A stretch of DNA of 64,000 nt from Microbacterium festucae (GCF_025421715.1 NZ_JAOEFC010000001.1:744001-808000); one strand, 5' to 3'. Numbered from the stretch's first letter, positions 43,911 through 53,130 are shown. The notes: generated from the letters alone by a model not told the origin. Numbers and translations: made by a program.

Positions 43911-43992
43911 CCGAGCGCACGACCTGCCGTCGAGCGCACGACCTTCAGACGTAATGAAGGCCGTGCGCTCGGGCGCAGGTCGTGCACTCGGC
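43911..43992. repeat. Family A palindromic intergenic repeat, copy 3 (clearest nested dyad)
   Basis: Outer arms CCGAGCGCACGACCTGC and GCAGGTCGTGCACTCGG, one mismatch. Inner arms CGAGCGCACGACCTTC and GAAGGCCGTGCGCTCG, one mismatch, around AGACGTAAT. The 82-base unit could fold into a long hairpin or cruciform. It ends just before the HtaA gene stop. Confidence 0.75.
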
Positions 43993-43999
43993 GGGCGCG

Positions 44000-46900
44000 T
44001 CAGTCCTCGGTGGCGGAGGTGCCGGGGGCGGATGCCGGTGCGGGACGGCGCCGGGAGGCGATGACCCACGTGAGGGCGATCGCGGCGAGCAGCACGACAC
44101 CGCCGCCCACGAGCCACGGCCACACCGGGGCCGGCTCGGCGTCGACGGCCGTGGTGGTCTCCGGCTCCGCGGCGATCGCCTCGGCCGTGACTGTGCCGTC
44201 GCCGGGCGCTGCCGCCGCCGCGCCGCACGCGGCGTCGACGGGGATCGTCGCCGAGACGGGGTCGAACTCCTCGCCGGCCGCGTACGTGCCGAACGCCGCG
44301 GCACCGGCATCCGTCAGCGTGGTGGGGAGCGCGTCGAGCACGAGCGCACCGCCGGTGACCTCCAGGTCGGGCAGGGCGAACTCGGCGAACCGCACGTTCG
44401 GCTGCGCGACGGGCGAGCCGTCCTGCGTGGTGCCGGTCACGTCGAACACGAGGTAGCCGACGTCGCCGGCGAGCTCGAGGCGCGCATTGCCCAGCGTCGT
44501 GTCGAGCGCGCCGTCGTGACCGGTGAAGCGGATGCCGCCGCCGAAGGTGACCAGTCCGGTGCGGGTGGCGAGGTCCACGCCGCCGGCGCCGCCGGTCCAC
44601 GTGAACTGCGGGTAGGCGTAGGTGACGTCGGTGAGCTCCCAGCCGCCCTTGGCGATGCCTTCGATGTAGGTGCGGAACGACTCCTTGAAGCCCCACTGCA
44701 GGCCGGCGTCGACCACCGGGCACTGCCCCACGACGCCGACGGTCGCAGCCACGGCGCGGGCCAGGGTGAACACGAGCCCGCGCGAGACCGAGCCCTGGAA
44801 GGTGAGCGTGTGCTCGCCGTCGGCCAGCGTCGCCGGCAGCACGCCGGTCCACGACGCGACGCCGTCGGCATCGGCGGTGACGGTGCCCAGCAGCACCGGG
44901 GCCGAGTAGACGACCACCTTGATGCCCGCTTCGTTCGGCTCGAATCCGGATGCCGTGACGGTGGCCCGCTGGCCGGCACCGAGCGCCGCCAGCTGATCGC
45001 CGCCGGCCTGTGCGCCCGTCGTCGAGGGCGGTGCGGTGGGGATCGCGGCGGCGCGCACCGGGGCGGGAGCCGCGGCCACCGTGCCGGTGGTGCCGGCGGG
45101 CGCGGCGGCGGGAGCGCCGACGGTGAAGCTCACCGGGTCGAGGTCGGTCGCGTAGCCCGACAGCACCTGGTCGCGACCGGCGGCGGTGAGGGTGGCCGGC
45201 ACGTTGCTGTAGCTGACGGCGCCGGAGGTGGTCACCACCACCGCGCGGGTGAGGTCGAGCGTCGCGAAGGCGACCTGGGCGCCGCCGTGGGTGACGTGGA
45301 GCGTCGCCGACGAGGCGGAGGTGAAACGCACCTGCGGGTTCGAGATCGTCACGTCGAGCACGCCGCCGTGCCCGGTGAACCGCACCGCGCCGGTGTACGA
45401 GACCGTGCCCAGCCCGGTCGCCCGGTCATAGGTCGACCCGGTCGCCTGGCCGAACTGGAAGAGCCCGTCGGCACGGGTCGCGCCTCCCGAGACCGCCACG
45501 GTTCCGTGCGCGATCGGTCCGGTCACGTACGACACGAAGCTCGACGACACGGCCCAGCGCAGCGATCCACCGGCGACCGTCTCGGGCGCCGTCGGCGGCG
45601 TGGTCGGCTGCGGTGTCGGGGTCGGGGTCGGCTCCGGGGTGGGGGTCGTGGTGGGCTTGAGCACCTTCCACTGGCTGTCGCTGATCGCGACGTCGGCGCG
45701 GCCGTACAGCGTGCCCGCCGCGGGGAGGGTGTGCTGCTTCCACACGATCACCTCGTACCGCTTCGACGGGTCGAGGTCTTCGGCGGCGACGACGAGGTCG
45801 CGCGCGAACGCCCCGTCGGAGACACCGCGCACGTAGGCCATCGCGAGGTGCCCACCACCGGCGGTCACGGCCGCCTCGGTGCCCGCTTCGATGACCGCGG
45901 CGTAGAGGCCGGTGGCGGCGCCGAGGTTGGATCCGGTGACGGCGACCGTCAGGGCCGAGGCGTCGGCCGTGGGCGTCGCCGTGATCTTGGGCGCGGCGGC
46001 GTAGTCGAGGGCGACCGCCTTCTCCTGCGCGGCGTTGGCGGCACCGCCCGCAGCGTAGGTGTACACGCCGTACGTGCCGCCCGCCGGATGCGACGGCGCA
46101 TCCTTCAGGGTCAGCGTCGTGGTGAACGTGCCCTGAGGGCTCAGCTCCACCCATTGGCTGCGGATCGCGCCCTGGTACTGCGGGGGAACCTGCGCGAGCA
46201 CCGTCGATGCCAGGGCCCACTTCTGCGCACCGACCTGACGCGCCGACGATGCGGCGCCCGCAGAGGGCTGCCATTGCGCCGCGAAGTCACCGAACACCAC
46301 GTAGGTGCCCTGCGGGAGCGAGCTCGGAATCGGCACGCCACGGCCGCCGACGTTCGCGGTGGCGTCGTAGCCCGAGCCCTTCACGACGATCGTGTCGCCC
46401 GCCTTCACGGCTCCGGCCGGAGACACCCCGTCGGCGGCGAACACCTGCAGCGTCGCGGGATCGATGACGTTCCAGTCGGCGGCGCTCAGCGCCACGTCGG
46501 CGCGGCCGTGGAGCGTGGTCGCGTCGGGGAGGGAGTGCTGCTTCCACACGATCACCTCGTACGCGGTCCCGCGCTCGAGCTGCTCGGCCGAGACGACGAG
46601 GTCGCTCGTGAACGCCCCGCCGGAGACGCCGCGCACGTAAGCCATCGCGAGGTGGCCGCTGCCGGCGGTCACCGACGACTCGGTGCCCTTCTCGATCACG
46701 GCCGCGTAGGCGCCGGCGGTGGCCGTCGGCAGACCCGAGACGGATGCCGTCACCGTCACGCCCCGGTCGGACACGGCGGTGGTGGTCACGACCGTCGCCG
46801 GGGTCGGGGTGGGGGTCGGGGTCGGGGTGGGGGTCGGGGTGGCGGTGGGGGTCGGGGTGGCCGTGGGCTCCGGGGTCGGGGTCGCGGTGGGCTCCGGGGT

Positions 46901-47428
46901 CGCGGTCGGCTCCGGGGTCGCGGTCGGCGTCGGCTCCGGGGTCGGCTCGGGCTCGGGAGCTCCGAAGACGGCATCCCACTGCGTCGAAGAGACGGGCAGC
47001 GCCGTGCGGGCGAAGATCGTCGAGGCGCCGGGGGCGGTGTGCTGGCGCCACAGCAGCACCTCGTAGGACTGCGTGCGGTCGAGCTTCGCCGCCGGAGCGG
47101 TGAGCGTGAAGGTCGATGCACCCTGCGCGACGGCCGGGAACGGGATGGCGAACGCGGCGTAGCCGCCGCCGGCGTTCAGCGCCGATTCGGTGCCTTCGAC
47201 GATGAGCGCGGCGTACACCGAGGCGACGTCGGGCAGCCCGTCCGCGCTCACCGAGATCGAGATCCCGGCGGTGTCGGCCTTCACCACGGCCGCCGTCGCG
47301 GAGGGGGTGGGCGCGGCGAGGGCGGGCGGCGAGGAGATCACCCCCGCCACGACGAGGAAGAGGGCGAGCAGACTCGCGACGAGGGCGCGCGCCCGTGAGG
47401 GCGCGGGGTCGACGGTGCTGGTGTTCAC
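44000..47428 (-). CDS. Surface heme-binding HtaA-domain protein
   Basis: 1,142 residues from GTG 47428 (GGAG eight bases upstream). Signal peptide ~1-40 (SLLALFLVVAGVISSPPALA). Then three similar repeats (YAALIVEGTESALNAGGGYA, AAVIEKGTESSVTAGSGHLA, AAVIEAGTEAAVTAGGGHLA) with a PTPTATPEPT-rich linker near 155-210. HtaA domains follow at about 615-775 (LRWAVSSSFVSYVTGPIAHG, VRFTGHGGVLDVTISNPQV) and 905-1070 (LQWGFKESFRTYIEGIAKGG, IRFTGHDGALDTTLGNA). A membrane anchor at ~1100-1122 is followed by RRRPAP. HtaA proteins take heme and pass it to HmuT, the product of the divergent operon. An iron box lies between them. Confidence 0.9.
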   Translation of the reverse strand: MNTSTVDPAPSRARALVASLLALFLVVAGVISSPPALAAPTPSATAAVVKADTAGISISVSADGLPDVASVYAALIVEGTESALNAGGGYAAFAIPFPAVAQGASTFTLTAPAAKLDRTQSYEVLLWRQHTAPGASTIFARTALPVSSTQWDAVFGAPEPEPTPEPTPTATPEPTATPEPTATPTPEPTATPTPTATPTPTPTPTPTPTPATVVTTTAVSDRGVTVTASVSGLPTATAGAYAAVIEKGTESSVTAGSGHLAMAYVRGVSGGAFTSDLVVSAEQLERGTAYEVIVWKQHSLPDATTLHGRADVALSAADWNVIDPATLQVFAADGVSPAGAVKAGDTIVVKGSGYDATANVGGRGVPIPSSLPQGTYVVFGDFAAQWQPSAGAASSARQVGAQKWALASTVLAQVPPQYQGAIRSQWVELSPQGTFTTTLTLKDAPSHPAGGTYGVYTYAAGGAANAAQEKAVALDYAAAPKITATPTADASALTVAVTGSNLGAATGLYAAVIEAGTEAAVTAGGGHLAMAYVRGVSDGAFARDLVVAAEDLDPSKRYEVIVWKQHTLPAAGTLYGRADVAISDSQWKVLKPTTTPTPEPTPTPTPQPTTPPTAPETVAGGSLRWAVSSSFVSYVTGPIAHGTVAVSGGATRADGLFQFGQATGSTYDRATGLGTVSYTGAVRFTGHGGVLDVTISNPQVRFTSASSATLHVTHGGAQVAFATLDLTRAVVVTTSGAVSYSNVPATLTAAGRDQVLSGYATDLDPVSFTVGAPAAAPAGTTGTVAAAPAPVRAAAIPTAPPSTTGAQAGGDQLAALGAGQRATVTASGFEPNEAGIKVVVYSAPVLLGTVTADADGVASWTGVLPATLADGEHTLTFQGSVSRGLVFTLARAVAATVGVVGQCPVVDAGLQWGFKESFRTYIEGIAKGGWELTDVTYAYPQFTWTGGAGGVDLATRTGLVTFGGGIRFTGHDGALDTTLGNARLELAGDVGYLVFDVTGTTQDGSPVAQPNVRFAEFALPDLEVTGGALVLDALPTTLTDAGAAAFGTYAAGEEFDPVSATIPVDAACGAAAAAPGDGTVTAEAIAAEPETTTAVDAEPAPVWPWLVGGGVVLLAAIALTWVIASRRRPAPASAPGTSATED

Positions 47429-47531
47429 GTGTGATCTCCGGTGGCTGTGATCCCCGGTGACGACGGCCCGGCGCGCAGAACGGCGCTCCGGCCCTGGCCG
47501 CAGTGCATTCGGGTGGATAGGGGTGCGATAC

Positions 47532-47549
47532 GGTAAGGCAAGGCTTACC
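47532..47549. promoter_or_regulatory. DtxR/IdeR-type iron box
   Basis: GGTAAGGCAAGGCTTACC has perfect six-base outer arms (GGTAAG/CTTACC) and fits the DtxR consensus core. It lies 104 bases before the HtaA start and 65 before hmuT, where it can repress both when iron is plentiful. Confidence 0.7.
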
Positions 47550-47595
47550 TGCACCTGCCGCGAACGTAGCCGACCCTCACAGCGAACGTCAAGTT

Positions 47596-47614
47596 TTAGG
47601 TTAGCCTTCCCTAA
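47596..47614. promoter_or_regulatory. Second DtxR/IdeR-type iron box overlapping the hmuT start
   Basis: TTAGGTTAGCCTTCCCTAA is close to the 19-base consensus TTAGGTTAGGCTAACCTAA. Its last base is the A of the hmuT ATG, so bound repressor would block transcription or initiation. Confidence 0.75.
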
Positions 47615-48756
47615 TGCGCCGCCGTCCATTATTCCCGGCCCTCCTCGTCCTGGCCCTCGCGCTGGCCGCGTGCACCCCGGCGGCCGCAGGCGACGCGGCC
47701 GCGGGCGACGGAGCGCCGACGCCGGCGGGCGCCTGCCCCGCGGCATCCGCCCCGCTGGCCTCGCTCGAGCTCGAGGCCGACGTGCGCGCCGTCGACGGGC
47801 GGTCGACCGCGTGCCTGCCGGACCGCACGATCGCCGCGATCGACGACGACACCGCGCCGGCGCTGCCGGTGACGGTGACCGACGCCGAGGGCCGGGCGGT
47901 CGAGATCACCGACGCGTCCCGCATCCTGCCGGTCGACATCTCGGGCACCATCGCGGCGACGGTCTTCGCGCTGGGGCTCGGCGACCGTGTGGTCGGACGC
48001 GACTCGTCGACCGACTTCGCGGGCACCGAAGACCTGCCCGTCGTCACGAAGTCGGGGCATTCGCTCAACCCCGAGGCGATCCTCGAGGTCGCCCCCACGG
48101 TCATGCTCACCGACACCACCATCGGGCCGAAGGAAGTGCGCCAGCAGCTGCGCGACGCCGGCATCGCCGTGGTCGTCATCTCGGACGAACGGCGCATCGA
48201 CACCACCGGCGAGCTCGTCGCCGAGATCGCCGCCGCCCTCGGGGTCCCCGGTCGCGGTGCCGCCCTCGTCGACCGCCTCGACGCCGAGCTCGCAGCCGCC
48301 CGCGCCGAGATCGCCGCCCTCACCCCCGCCGAGCCGGCAGACCGGGCACGGATGCTGTTCCTCTATGTGCGCGGCAGCGCCAACGTCTATTACATCTTCG
48401 GCGCCGATTCGGGGGCCGACTCCCTGATCGACGCCGTCGGCGGCGTGGACGTGGCGGCCGAGATCGGCTGGGAGGGCATGAAGCCGATGACCGCCGAAGC
48501 GCTCGTGGCCGCCCAGCCGGACGTGCTGGTGATGATGACCGACGGGCTGACGTCGGTCGGCGGCGTCGACGGCCTCATCGAGCGCATCCCCGCCATCGCG
48601 CAGACACCCGCCGGCGCGCGCGGCCGCATCATCGACATGGCCGACACGGCCATCCTCAGCTTCGGACCGCGCTCGGCCGAGATCATCCGCAGCCTCGCCG
48701 GCGCGCTCTACGCCCCCGCGTCCTACCCGCCCGGCCCCGACGAGCCCGCCTCATGA
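47614..48756 (+). CDS. hmuT: Hemin ABC transporter substrate-binding lipoprotein
   Basis: 380 residues from ATG 47614. Lipobox LAAC (Cys20) after PALLVLALALA. The cluster A-III periplasmic-binding fold is seen in VFALGLGDRVVGRDSSTDF, HSLNPEAILEVAPTVMLTD and VGGVDVAAEIGWEGMKPMTAEALVAAQPDVLV. HmuT receives heme from HtaA-type proteins and hands it to HmuU. The permease gene overlaps its stop. Controlled by two iron boxes upstream. Confidence 0.9.
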   Translation: MRRRPLFPALLVLALALAACTPAAAGDAAAGDGAPTPAGACPAASAPLASLELEADVRAVDGRSTACLPDRTIAAIDDDTAPALPVTVTDAEGRAVEITDASRILPVDISGTIAATVFALGLGDRVVGRDSSTDFAGTEDLPVVTKSGHSLNPEAILEVAPTVMLTDTTIGPKEVRQQLRDAGIAVVVISDERRIDTTGELVAEIAAALGVPGRGAALVDRLDAELAAARAEIAALTPAEPADRARMLFLYVRGSANVYYIFGADSGADSLIDAVGGVDVAAEIGWEGMKPMTAEALVAAQPDVLVMMTDGLTSVGGVDGLIERIPAIAQTPAGARGRIIDMADTAILSFGPRSAEIIRSLAGALYAPASYPPGPDEPAS

Positions 48757-49826
48757 CCGGCGAGGTCGTCACGACGACCCCGACCGCGCACCGGCGGCGG
48801 CGCTTCGTCATCGCGGTGATCGCCCTGGCCGCGGCGCTCGTCGTGACGTGCGTGGTGTCGCTGGGGTCGGGGCAGTACGCGCTCACGCCGACCGAGGTCA
48901 TCGGCATCCTGCTGCGCGAGATCGGCATCGCGAGCCCGTGGGCCCCCGCCGCCGACACCGCCGCGGGCGTCGTCATGGACATCCGCCTGCCGCGCATCGT
49001 GCTGGGGGTGCTCGTCGGCGCGGCCCTGGCCGTGTCGGGCGTGCTCATGCAGGCGATCTTCGGCAACCCCCTCGCGGATGCCGGAGTCGTCGGCGTCTCC
49101 TCCGGTGCGGCGGTGGGAGCCGCGGCATCCCTCACCTTCGGCCTCACCGTGTTCGGGCTCTGGACGACGCCGGTGCTGGCCTTCGTCGGCGGGCTGGCGG
49201 CGGTGTTCGCCGTGTACGGGATCAGCCGGTCGGGCGGGCGCACCGAGGTGGTCACCCTGCTGCTCACCGGCATCGCGATCAACGCGATCTGCGGCGCGGC
49301 CCTCGCCCTGCTCACCTTCCTCGGCACCACCTCGACGCGCGAGCAGATCGTGTTCTGGCAGCTGGGCTCGCTCAACGGGGCGCTGTGGCAGAACATCACC
49401 GTCGTCGCCCCGCTCGTGGCCGTCGGTCTGGCCGTCGCCGTGTTCGTCGCGCGGCGGCTCGACCTCTTCGCCCTCGGCGAGCGCACCGCCCGCCACCTCG
49501 GCGTGCGCGTCGAACTGCTGCGGGTCGTCGTGATCGTCACGGTGGCGCTGCTGGTGACCGCCGCCGTGGCGTTCGCGGGCATCATCGGCTTCGTCGGGCT
49601 CGTCATCCCCCACCTGCTGCGCATGACGATCGGCCCCGCGCATCTGCCGCTGGTCGTCACCAGCGCCCTCGGCGGAGCGCTGCTCATCGCCGTCGCCGAC
49701 CTCATCGCCCGCACCGCGGTGCCCCTGGCCGACATGCCCATCGGCATGATCACCTCGCTCGTGGGCGGACCGTTCTTCCTCTGGCTGCTCGTGCGCACCC
49801 GCCGCCGCTCGGGAGGCTGGGCATGA
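48753..49826 (+). CDS. hmuU: Hemin ABC transporter permease
   Basis: 357 residues, FecCD family, about nine to ten helices. Signatures: LRLPRIVLGVLVGAAL-like (DIRLPRIVLGVLVGAALAVS), GVLMQAIFGNPLADAGVVGVSSGAAVGA, FWQLGSLNGALW, AGIIGFVGLVIPHLLRM and DLIARTAVPLADMPIGMITSLVGGPFFLWLL. ATGA overlap with hmuT and hmuV indicates one transcript. Confidence 0.93.
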   Translation: MTGEVVTTTPTAHRRRRFVIAVIALAAALVVTCVVSLGSGQYALTPTEVIGILLREIGIASPWAPAADTAAGVVMDIRLPRIVLGVLVGAALAVSGVLMQAIFGNPLADAGVVGVSSGAAVGAAASLTFGLTVFGLWTTPVLAFVGGLAAVFAVYGISRSGGRTEVVTLLLTGIAINAICGAALALLTFLGTTSTREQIVFWQLGSLNGALWQNITVVAPLVAVGLAVAVFVARRLDLFALGERTARHLGVRVELLRVVVIVTVALLVTAAVAFAGIIGFVGLVIPHLLRMTIGPAHLPLVVTSALGGALLIAVADLIARTAVPLADMPIGMITSLVGGPFFLWLLVRTRRRSGGWA

Positions 49827-50608
49827 CGGCGGCAGCGGTGCGGCTCGTGGCCGACGGCATCCGCGTGCGCTACGCGGGAGCCGCCCGCGACGCCCTCACC
49901 GACGCGTCGATCCAGGTGCGCGCCGGTGAGATGCACGCACTGGTGGGGCCGAACGGCGCCGGAAAGTCGACGCTGTTCGCGGCGCTCGCGGGCGATGTGG
50001 CGCCGGATGCCGGCACGGTGACCCTCGACGGCCGCACCCTGTCGGCGGTCGCCCCGCGCGACCTCGCCCGGCAGCGCGCGGTGCTGCTGCAGGAGAGCCG
50101 CGTGTCGTTCCCCTTCACCGTCGAGCAGGTCGTGCGCATGGGGCGGGCCCCGTGGGCACGCACGCCCGCCGAAGACGAGGACGACGACGCCGTGGCATCC
50201 GCCCTCGCCGCCACCGACCTCACCGACCTGGCGCACCGCACGATCTCGGCCCTGTCGGGCGGCGAGCGCGCACGGGTGGCGCTGGCGCGGGTGCTGGCGC
50301 AGCGGGTCGACGTGCTGCTGCTCGACGAGCCGACCGCGGCGCTCGACCTGCGGCATCAGGAAGACACGCTGCGCATCGCGCGGGGTCGCGCCCGCGCGGG
50401 AGCCGCCGTCGCCGTCGTGCTGCACGACCTGAACGCCGCGCTCGCCTACGCCGACCGCGTGACCCTGCTCGCCGGCGGGCGCGTCGTCGCCGCGGGCGCA
50501 CCCGCCGAGGTGCTCACCGCCGCCGCGATCGGCGAGGTCTACGGACAGGCGGTCGACGTGTTCCCGCACCCGGTGACCGGGGTGCCGCTGGTGGTCCCGC
50601 GGCGCTGA
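49823..50608 (+). CDS. hmuV: Hemin ABC transporter ATP-binding protein
   Basis: 261 residues. Walker A GPNGAGKST, signature LSGGERARVALARVLA, Walker B VLLLDEPTAALD and switch His in VVLHDLNAAL. It powers heme import through HmuU. The last gene of the operon; it overlaps hmuU by four bases. Confidence 0.94.
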   Translation: MTAAAVRLVADGIRVRYAGAARDALTDASIQVRAGEMHALVGPNGAGKSTLFAALAGDVAPDAGTVTLDGRTLSAVAPRDLARQRAVLLQESRVSFPFTVEQVVRMGRAPWARTPAEDEDDDAVASALAATDLTDLAHRTISALSGGERARVALARVLAQRVDVLLLDEPTAALDLRHQEDTLRIARGRARAGAAVAVVLHDLNAALAYADRVTLLAGGRVVAAGAPAEVLTAAAIGEVYGQAVDVFPHPVTGVPLVVPRR

Positions 50609-50640
50609 CGGGGGCGGGCGTTCGGTGTCGGCGGGGCATC

Positions 50641-50723
50641 GCCGAGTGCACGACCTGGCGCCGAACGCACGGGCTATCGGATGCCGGAAGGCCGTGCGCT
50701 CGGGCACAGCCCGTGCACTCGGC
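50641..50723. repeat. Family A palindromic intergenic repeat, copy 4
   Basis: GCCGAGTGCACGACCTGGCG at the left, GGGCTATCGGATGCCGGAAG in the middle, CCGTGCACTCGGC at the right. Nearly identical to copy 5, 160 bases on. The spacer repeats GGCGTTCGGTGTCGG as well. Confidence 0.75.
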
Positions 50724-50800
50724 GGGGTGCCAGGCGGGGGCGGCGGGGCGTTGGTGCGTCGGGGCGGCGTTCGGTGTCGGTTGGGTGTCGGATGGGCGTC

Positions 50801-50883
50801 GCCGAGTGCACGACCTGCCGCCGAACGCACGGCTTATCGGATGCCGGAAGGCCGTGCACTCGGGCACAACCCGTGCACTCGGC
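50801..50883. repeat. Family A palindromic intergenic repeat, copy 5
   Basis: GCCGAGTGCACGACCTGCCG ... CCGTGCACTCGGC, differing from copy 4 at about seven positions. Together the pair fills the gap between hmuV and the sterol-carrier-like gene. Confidence 0.75.
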
Positions 50884-50899
50884 AAGGTGGGGGTGGAGC

Positions 50900-51268
50900 T
50901 CAGGGGCGGAGAGGAAGCAGGGCCTCGATGTCGGCGCGCGTGCCGGAGGCGTGGATCAGCCCGGCCGCGACGACCTCCGCCCAGGGGCGCGCGCCGGTGG
51001 CGACGGCGATCCAGGTGGCGGCATCCATCTCGACGACGTTCGGCGGAGTGCCTCGGGTGTGCCGCGGCCCCTGCACGACCTGCACCGCGCCGAACGGCGG
51101 CACGCGCACCTCGACGGAGTTGCCGGGCGCCTTCTCGACCAGCAGCTGCAGCAGATACCGCACCGCCGTCGCGAGGTCGGTGCGCGCGGGGCGTTCGTCT
51201 GCCTGCACGGCCGTGGCCACGGCCGCGAGCGCGTCGCGCCCGGCGTCGGTGGGGATGCTGCGGGCCAT
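50900..51268 (-). CDS. Sterol-carrier-family-like protein
   Basis: 122 residues from ATG 51268. The beginning MARSIPTDAGRDALAAVATA and the later VEVRVPPFGAVQVVQGPRHTRGTPPNVVEMDAATWIAVATG followed by WAEVV are typical of the small actinobacterial proteins named sterol carrier family protein, usually next to purine genes. The fold would bind a hydrophobic ligand. It lacks membrane segments. Function unproven. Confidence 0.82.
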   Translation of the reverse strand: MARSIPTDAGRDALAAVATAVQADERPARTDLATAVRYLLQLLVEKAPGNSVEVRVPPFGAVQVVQGPRHTRGTPPNVVEMDAATWIAVATGARPWAEVVAAGLIHASGTRADIEALLPLRP

Positions 51269-51350
51269 GCCCCCAACGCTACCCGTCGGCGCGGGGCGGA
51301 CGCCGGGTCCCGTGATGCGCGTGCGGCGCGCGCAGCGGGGCCCATCCCAC

Positions 51351-51491
51351 TCGTCACGCCGCGGGCCCTCGCGGCGTGCTGCACGAGGCCCCGTCCCGCG
51401 CGACGCCCCGGGCCCTCGCGGCCGCGGCGGACGAGACCGGCCCGGCGCGACGCCCCGGGCCCTCGCGGAGCGCGCCGAACGAGCCCCGACC
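51351..51491. repeat. Three degenerate 47-bp tandem repeats
   Basis: GCGCGACGCCCCGGGCCCTC starts at 51398 and 51445; a diverged unit precedes at 51351. GGGCCCTCGCGG recurs exactly every 47 bases. They lie in the 587-base gap between the sterol-carrier-like gene and purD, together with two family B repeats. No gene is supportable in that gap. Confidence 0.6.
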
Positions 51492-51525
51492 TGGGGCGCG
51501 CCCCGCTGGCTCGCCCAGCCAGGTC

Positions 51526-51619
51526 GCGAAACTCCTCCAATAAGGGAGCCGCCGAGCCGCCGAGCCGCGGGAATCCGTGGCGGGCCCGGCGGGCGGCCGA
51601 TGGAATGGAGGAGTTTCGC
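51526..51619. repeat. Family B palindromic intergenic repeat, copy 1
   Basis: GCGAAACTCCTCC (51526-51538) faces its exact complement GGAGGAGTTTCGC (51607-51619). The interior has GCGGGAATCC and GGAATGG. Confidence 0.8.
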
Positions 51620-51721
51620 GGAGCGGGCGCACTGCGACAACGGCGCCGGGCGCTCGGCTCGGCAACGGGCGTGCCACCCCACCAGCACCCGCGCCCCACC
51701 GGAACCTCGCCCGGCCCCGCT

Positions 51722-51816
51722 GCGAAACTCCTCCAACCCGGAAGCCACCCAGCCACCCGTCCGCGGGAATCTGCGGGCCAGCCGGCAGCCGCGCGACGGA
51801 ATGGAGGAGTTCCGCG
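51722..51816. repeat. Family B palindromic intergenic repeat, copy 2
   Basis: GCGAAACTCCTCC (51722-51734) faces GGAGGAGTTCCGC (51804-51816), with one mismatch. The interior again has GCGGGAATC and GGAATGG. It ends 40 bases before purD. Confidence 0.8.
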
Positions 51817-51855
51817 ACGCGGGCGGGCGAGGAGCGGCCTGGGTAGGCTGGCCGG

Positions 51856-53130
51856 GTGAGAATCCTGGTCCTCGGTTCCGGTGCCCGTGAGCACGCCATC
51901 CTCCTGGCCCTGAAGGGCGAGGGCGCGGGCCACGAGCTGTTCGCGGCGCCCGGCAACGCCGGCATCGCCGCCGACGCGACGGTCGTCGACGGTCTCGATG
52001 CGAACGATCCGGGTGCCGTGACCACCTTCGCCAACGAGGAGCACATCGACCTCGTCGTCATCGGCCCCGAGGCGCCCCTGGTCGCCGGCGTCGCCGACGC
52101 CTTGCGCGAGCGCGGCATCCCCGCCTTCGGCCCCGGCCGCGCGGCCGCACAGCTCGAGGGATCGAAGGCGTTCGCGAAGCGGATCATGGATGCCGCCGGC
52201 GTGCCCACCGGCCGCGCGACGCGCGCGACCACCCGCTCCGAGGTCGAGGCCGCCCTCGACCGCTACGGCGCACCGCACGTCGTGAAGGCCGACGGCCTGG
52301 CCGCCGGCAAGGGCGTCGTCGTCACCGACGACCGCGCCGCCGCACTCGCCCACGCGGACGAGTATCTGCCGACCGGCCCGGTGCTCGTCGAAGAGTTCCT
52401 CTCAGGCCCCGAGGTGTCGCTGTTCTTCCTCAGCGACGGCGACACGGTGCGCGCCCTCAGCCCCGCCCAGGACTTCAAGCGCGCCCTCGACGGCGACGCC
52501 GGCCCCAACACCGGCGGCATGGGCGCCTACTCGCCGCTGCCGTGGCTGTCCGACCGGTTCGGCAGCGAAGAGGCCTTCGTCGACGAGGTCACCCGCACCG
52601 TGGCCGCCCCCGTCGTACGCGTCATGGATGCCGAGGGCACCCCATTCATCGGCCTCCTCTACGCCGGGCTCATCCTCACCGACGACGGCATCAAGGTGAT
52701 CGAGTTCAACGCCCGCTTCGGCGACCCCGAGACCCAGGTCGTCCTCCCCCGCCTCACCAGCCCGCTGTCGCGCCTGCTGCTGGCCACCGCCTCCGGCACG
52801 CTCGAGGACGAACCGGCGCCCGCCTTCGCCGACACCCGGGCCGTCACCGTCGTGCTCGCGAGCGAGGGCTACCCGCAGGCCCCGGTCACCGGCCGCGTCA
52901 TCGGCGGCCTGGATGCCGCATCGTCGGTCGACGGGGTGCACCTGGCACACGCCGCCACCGCCGCGCGCGGCGACGACCTGGTCGCCACCGGCGGCCGCGT
53001 GCTCAACGTCGTCGCCACCGCCGACTCATTCGCCGCGGCGCGCGAGCGCGCCTATCGCGCGATCGACCGGATCTCGCTCGACGGCTCGCACCACCGAACC
53101 GACATCGCCGCCCGCGTCGCGACGGACTGA
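51856..53130 (+). CDS. purD: Phosphoribosylamine-glycine ligase (GAR synthetase)
   Basis: 424 residues from GTG 51856. N-terminal MRILVLGSGAREHAI, ATP-grasp motifs KADGLAAGKGVVV and GFIGLLYAG-type (PFIGLLYAGLILT), NARFGDPETQVVLPRL and the PurD-specific FKRALDGDAGPNTGGMGAYSP (split across 156-aa region). It joins glycine to phosphoribosylamine, step two of purine synthesis. It is not contiguous with purF-purM but within 9 kb. Confidence 0.96.
   Translation: MRILVLGSGAREHAILLALKGEGAGHELFAAPGNAGIAADATVVDGLDANDPGAVTTFANEEHIDLVVIGPEAPLVAGVADALRERGIPAFGPGRAAAQLEGSKAFAKRIMDAAGVPTGRATRATTRSEVEAALDRYGAPHVVKADGLAAGKGVVVTDDRAAALAHADEYLPTGPVLVEEFLSGPEVSLFFLSDGDTVRALSPAQDFKRALDGDAGPNTGGMGAYSPLPWLSDRFGSEEAFVDEVTRTVAAPVVRVMDAEGTPFIGLLYAGLILTDDGIKVIEFNARFGDPETQVVLPRLTSPLSRLLLATASGTLEDEPAPAFADTRAVTVVLASEGYPQAPVTGRVIGGLDAASSVDGVHLAHAATAARGDDLVATGGRVLNVVATADSFAAARERAYRAIDRISLDGSHHRTDIAARVATD

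Noticed and set aside
43982..47398. 1,138-codon plus-strand open frame
   Set aside because: Antisense shadow of the HtaA-domain gene, whose signal peptide, HtaA motifs and membrane anchor are clear.
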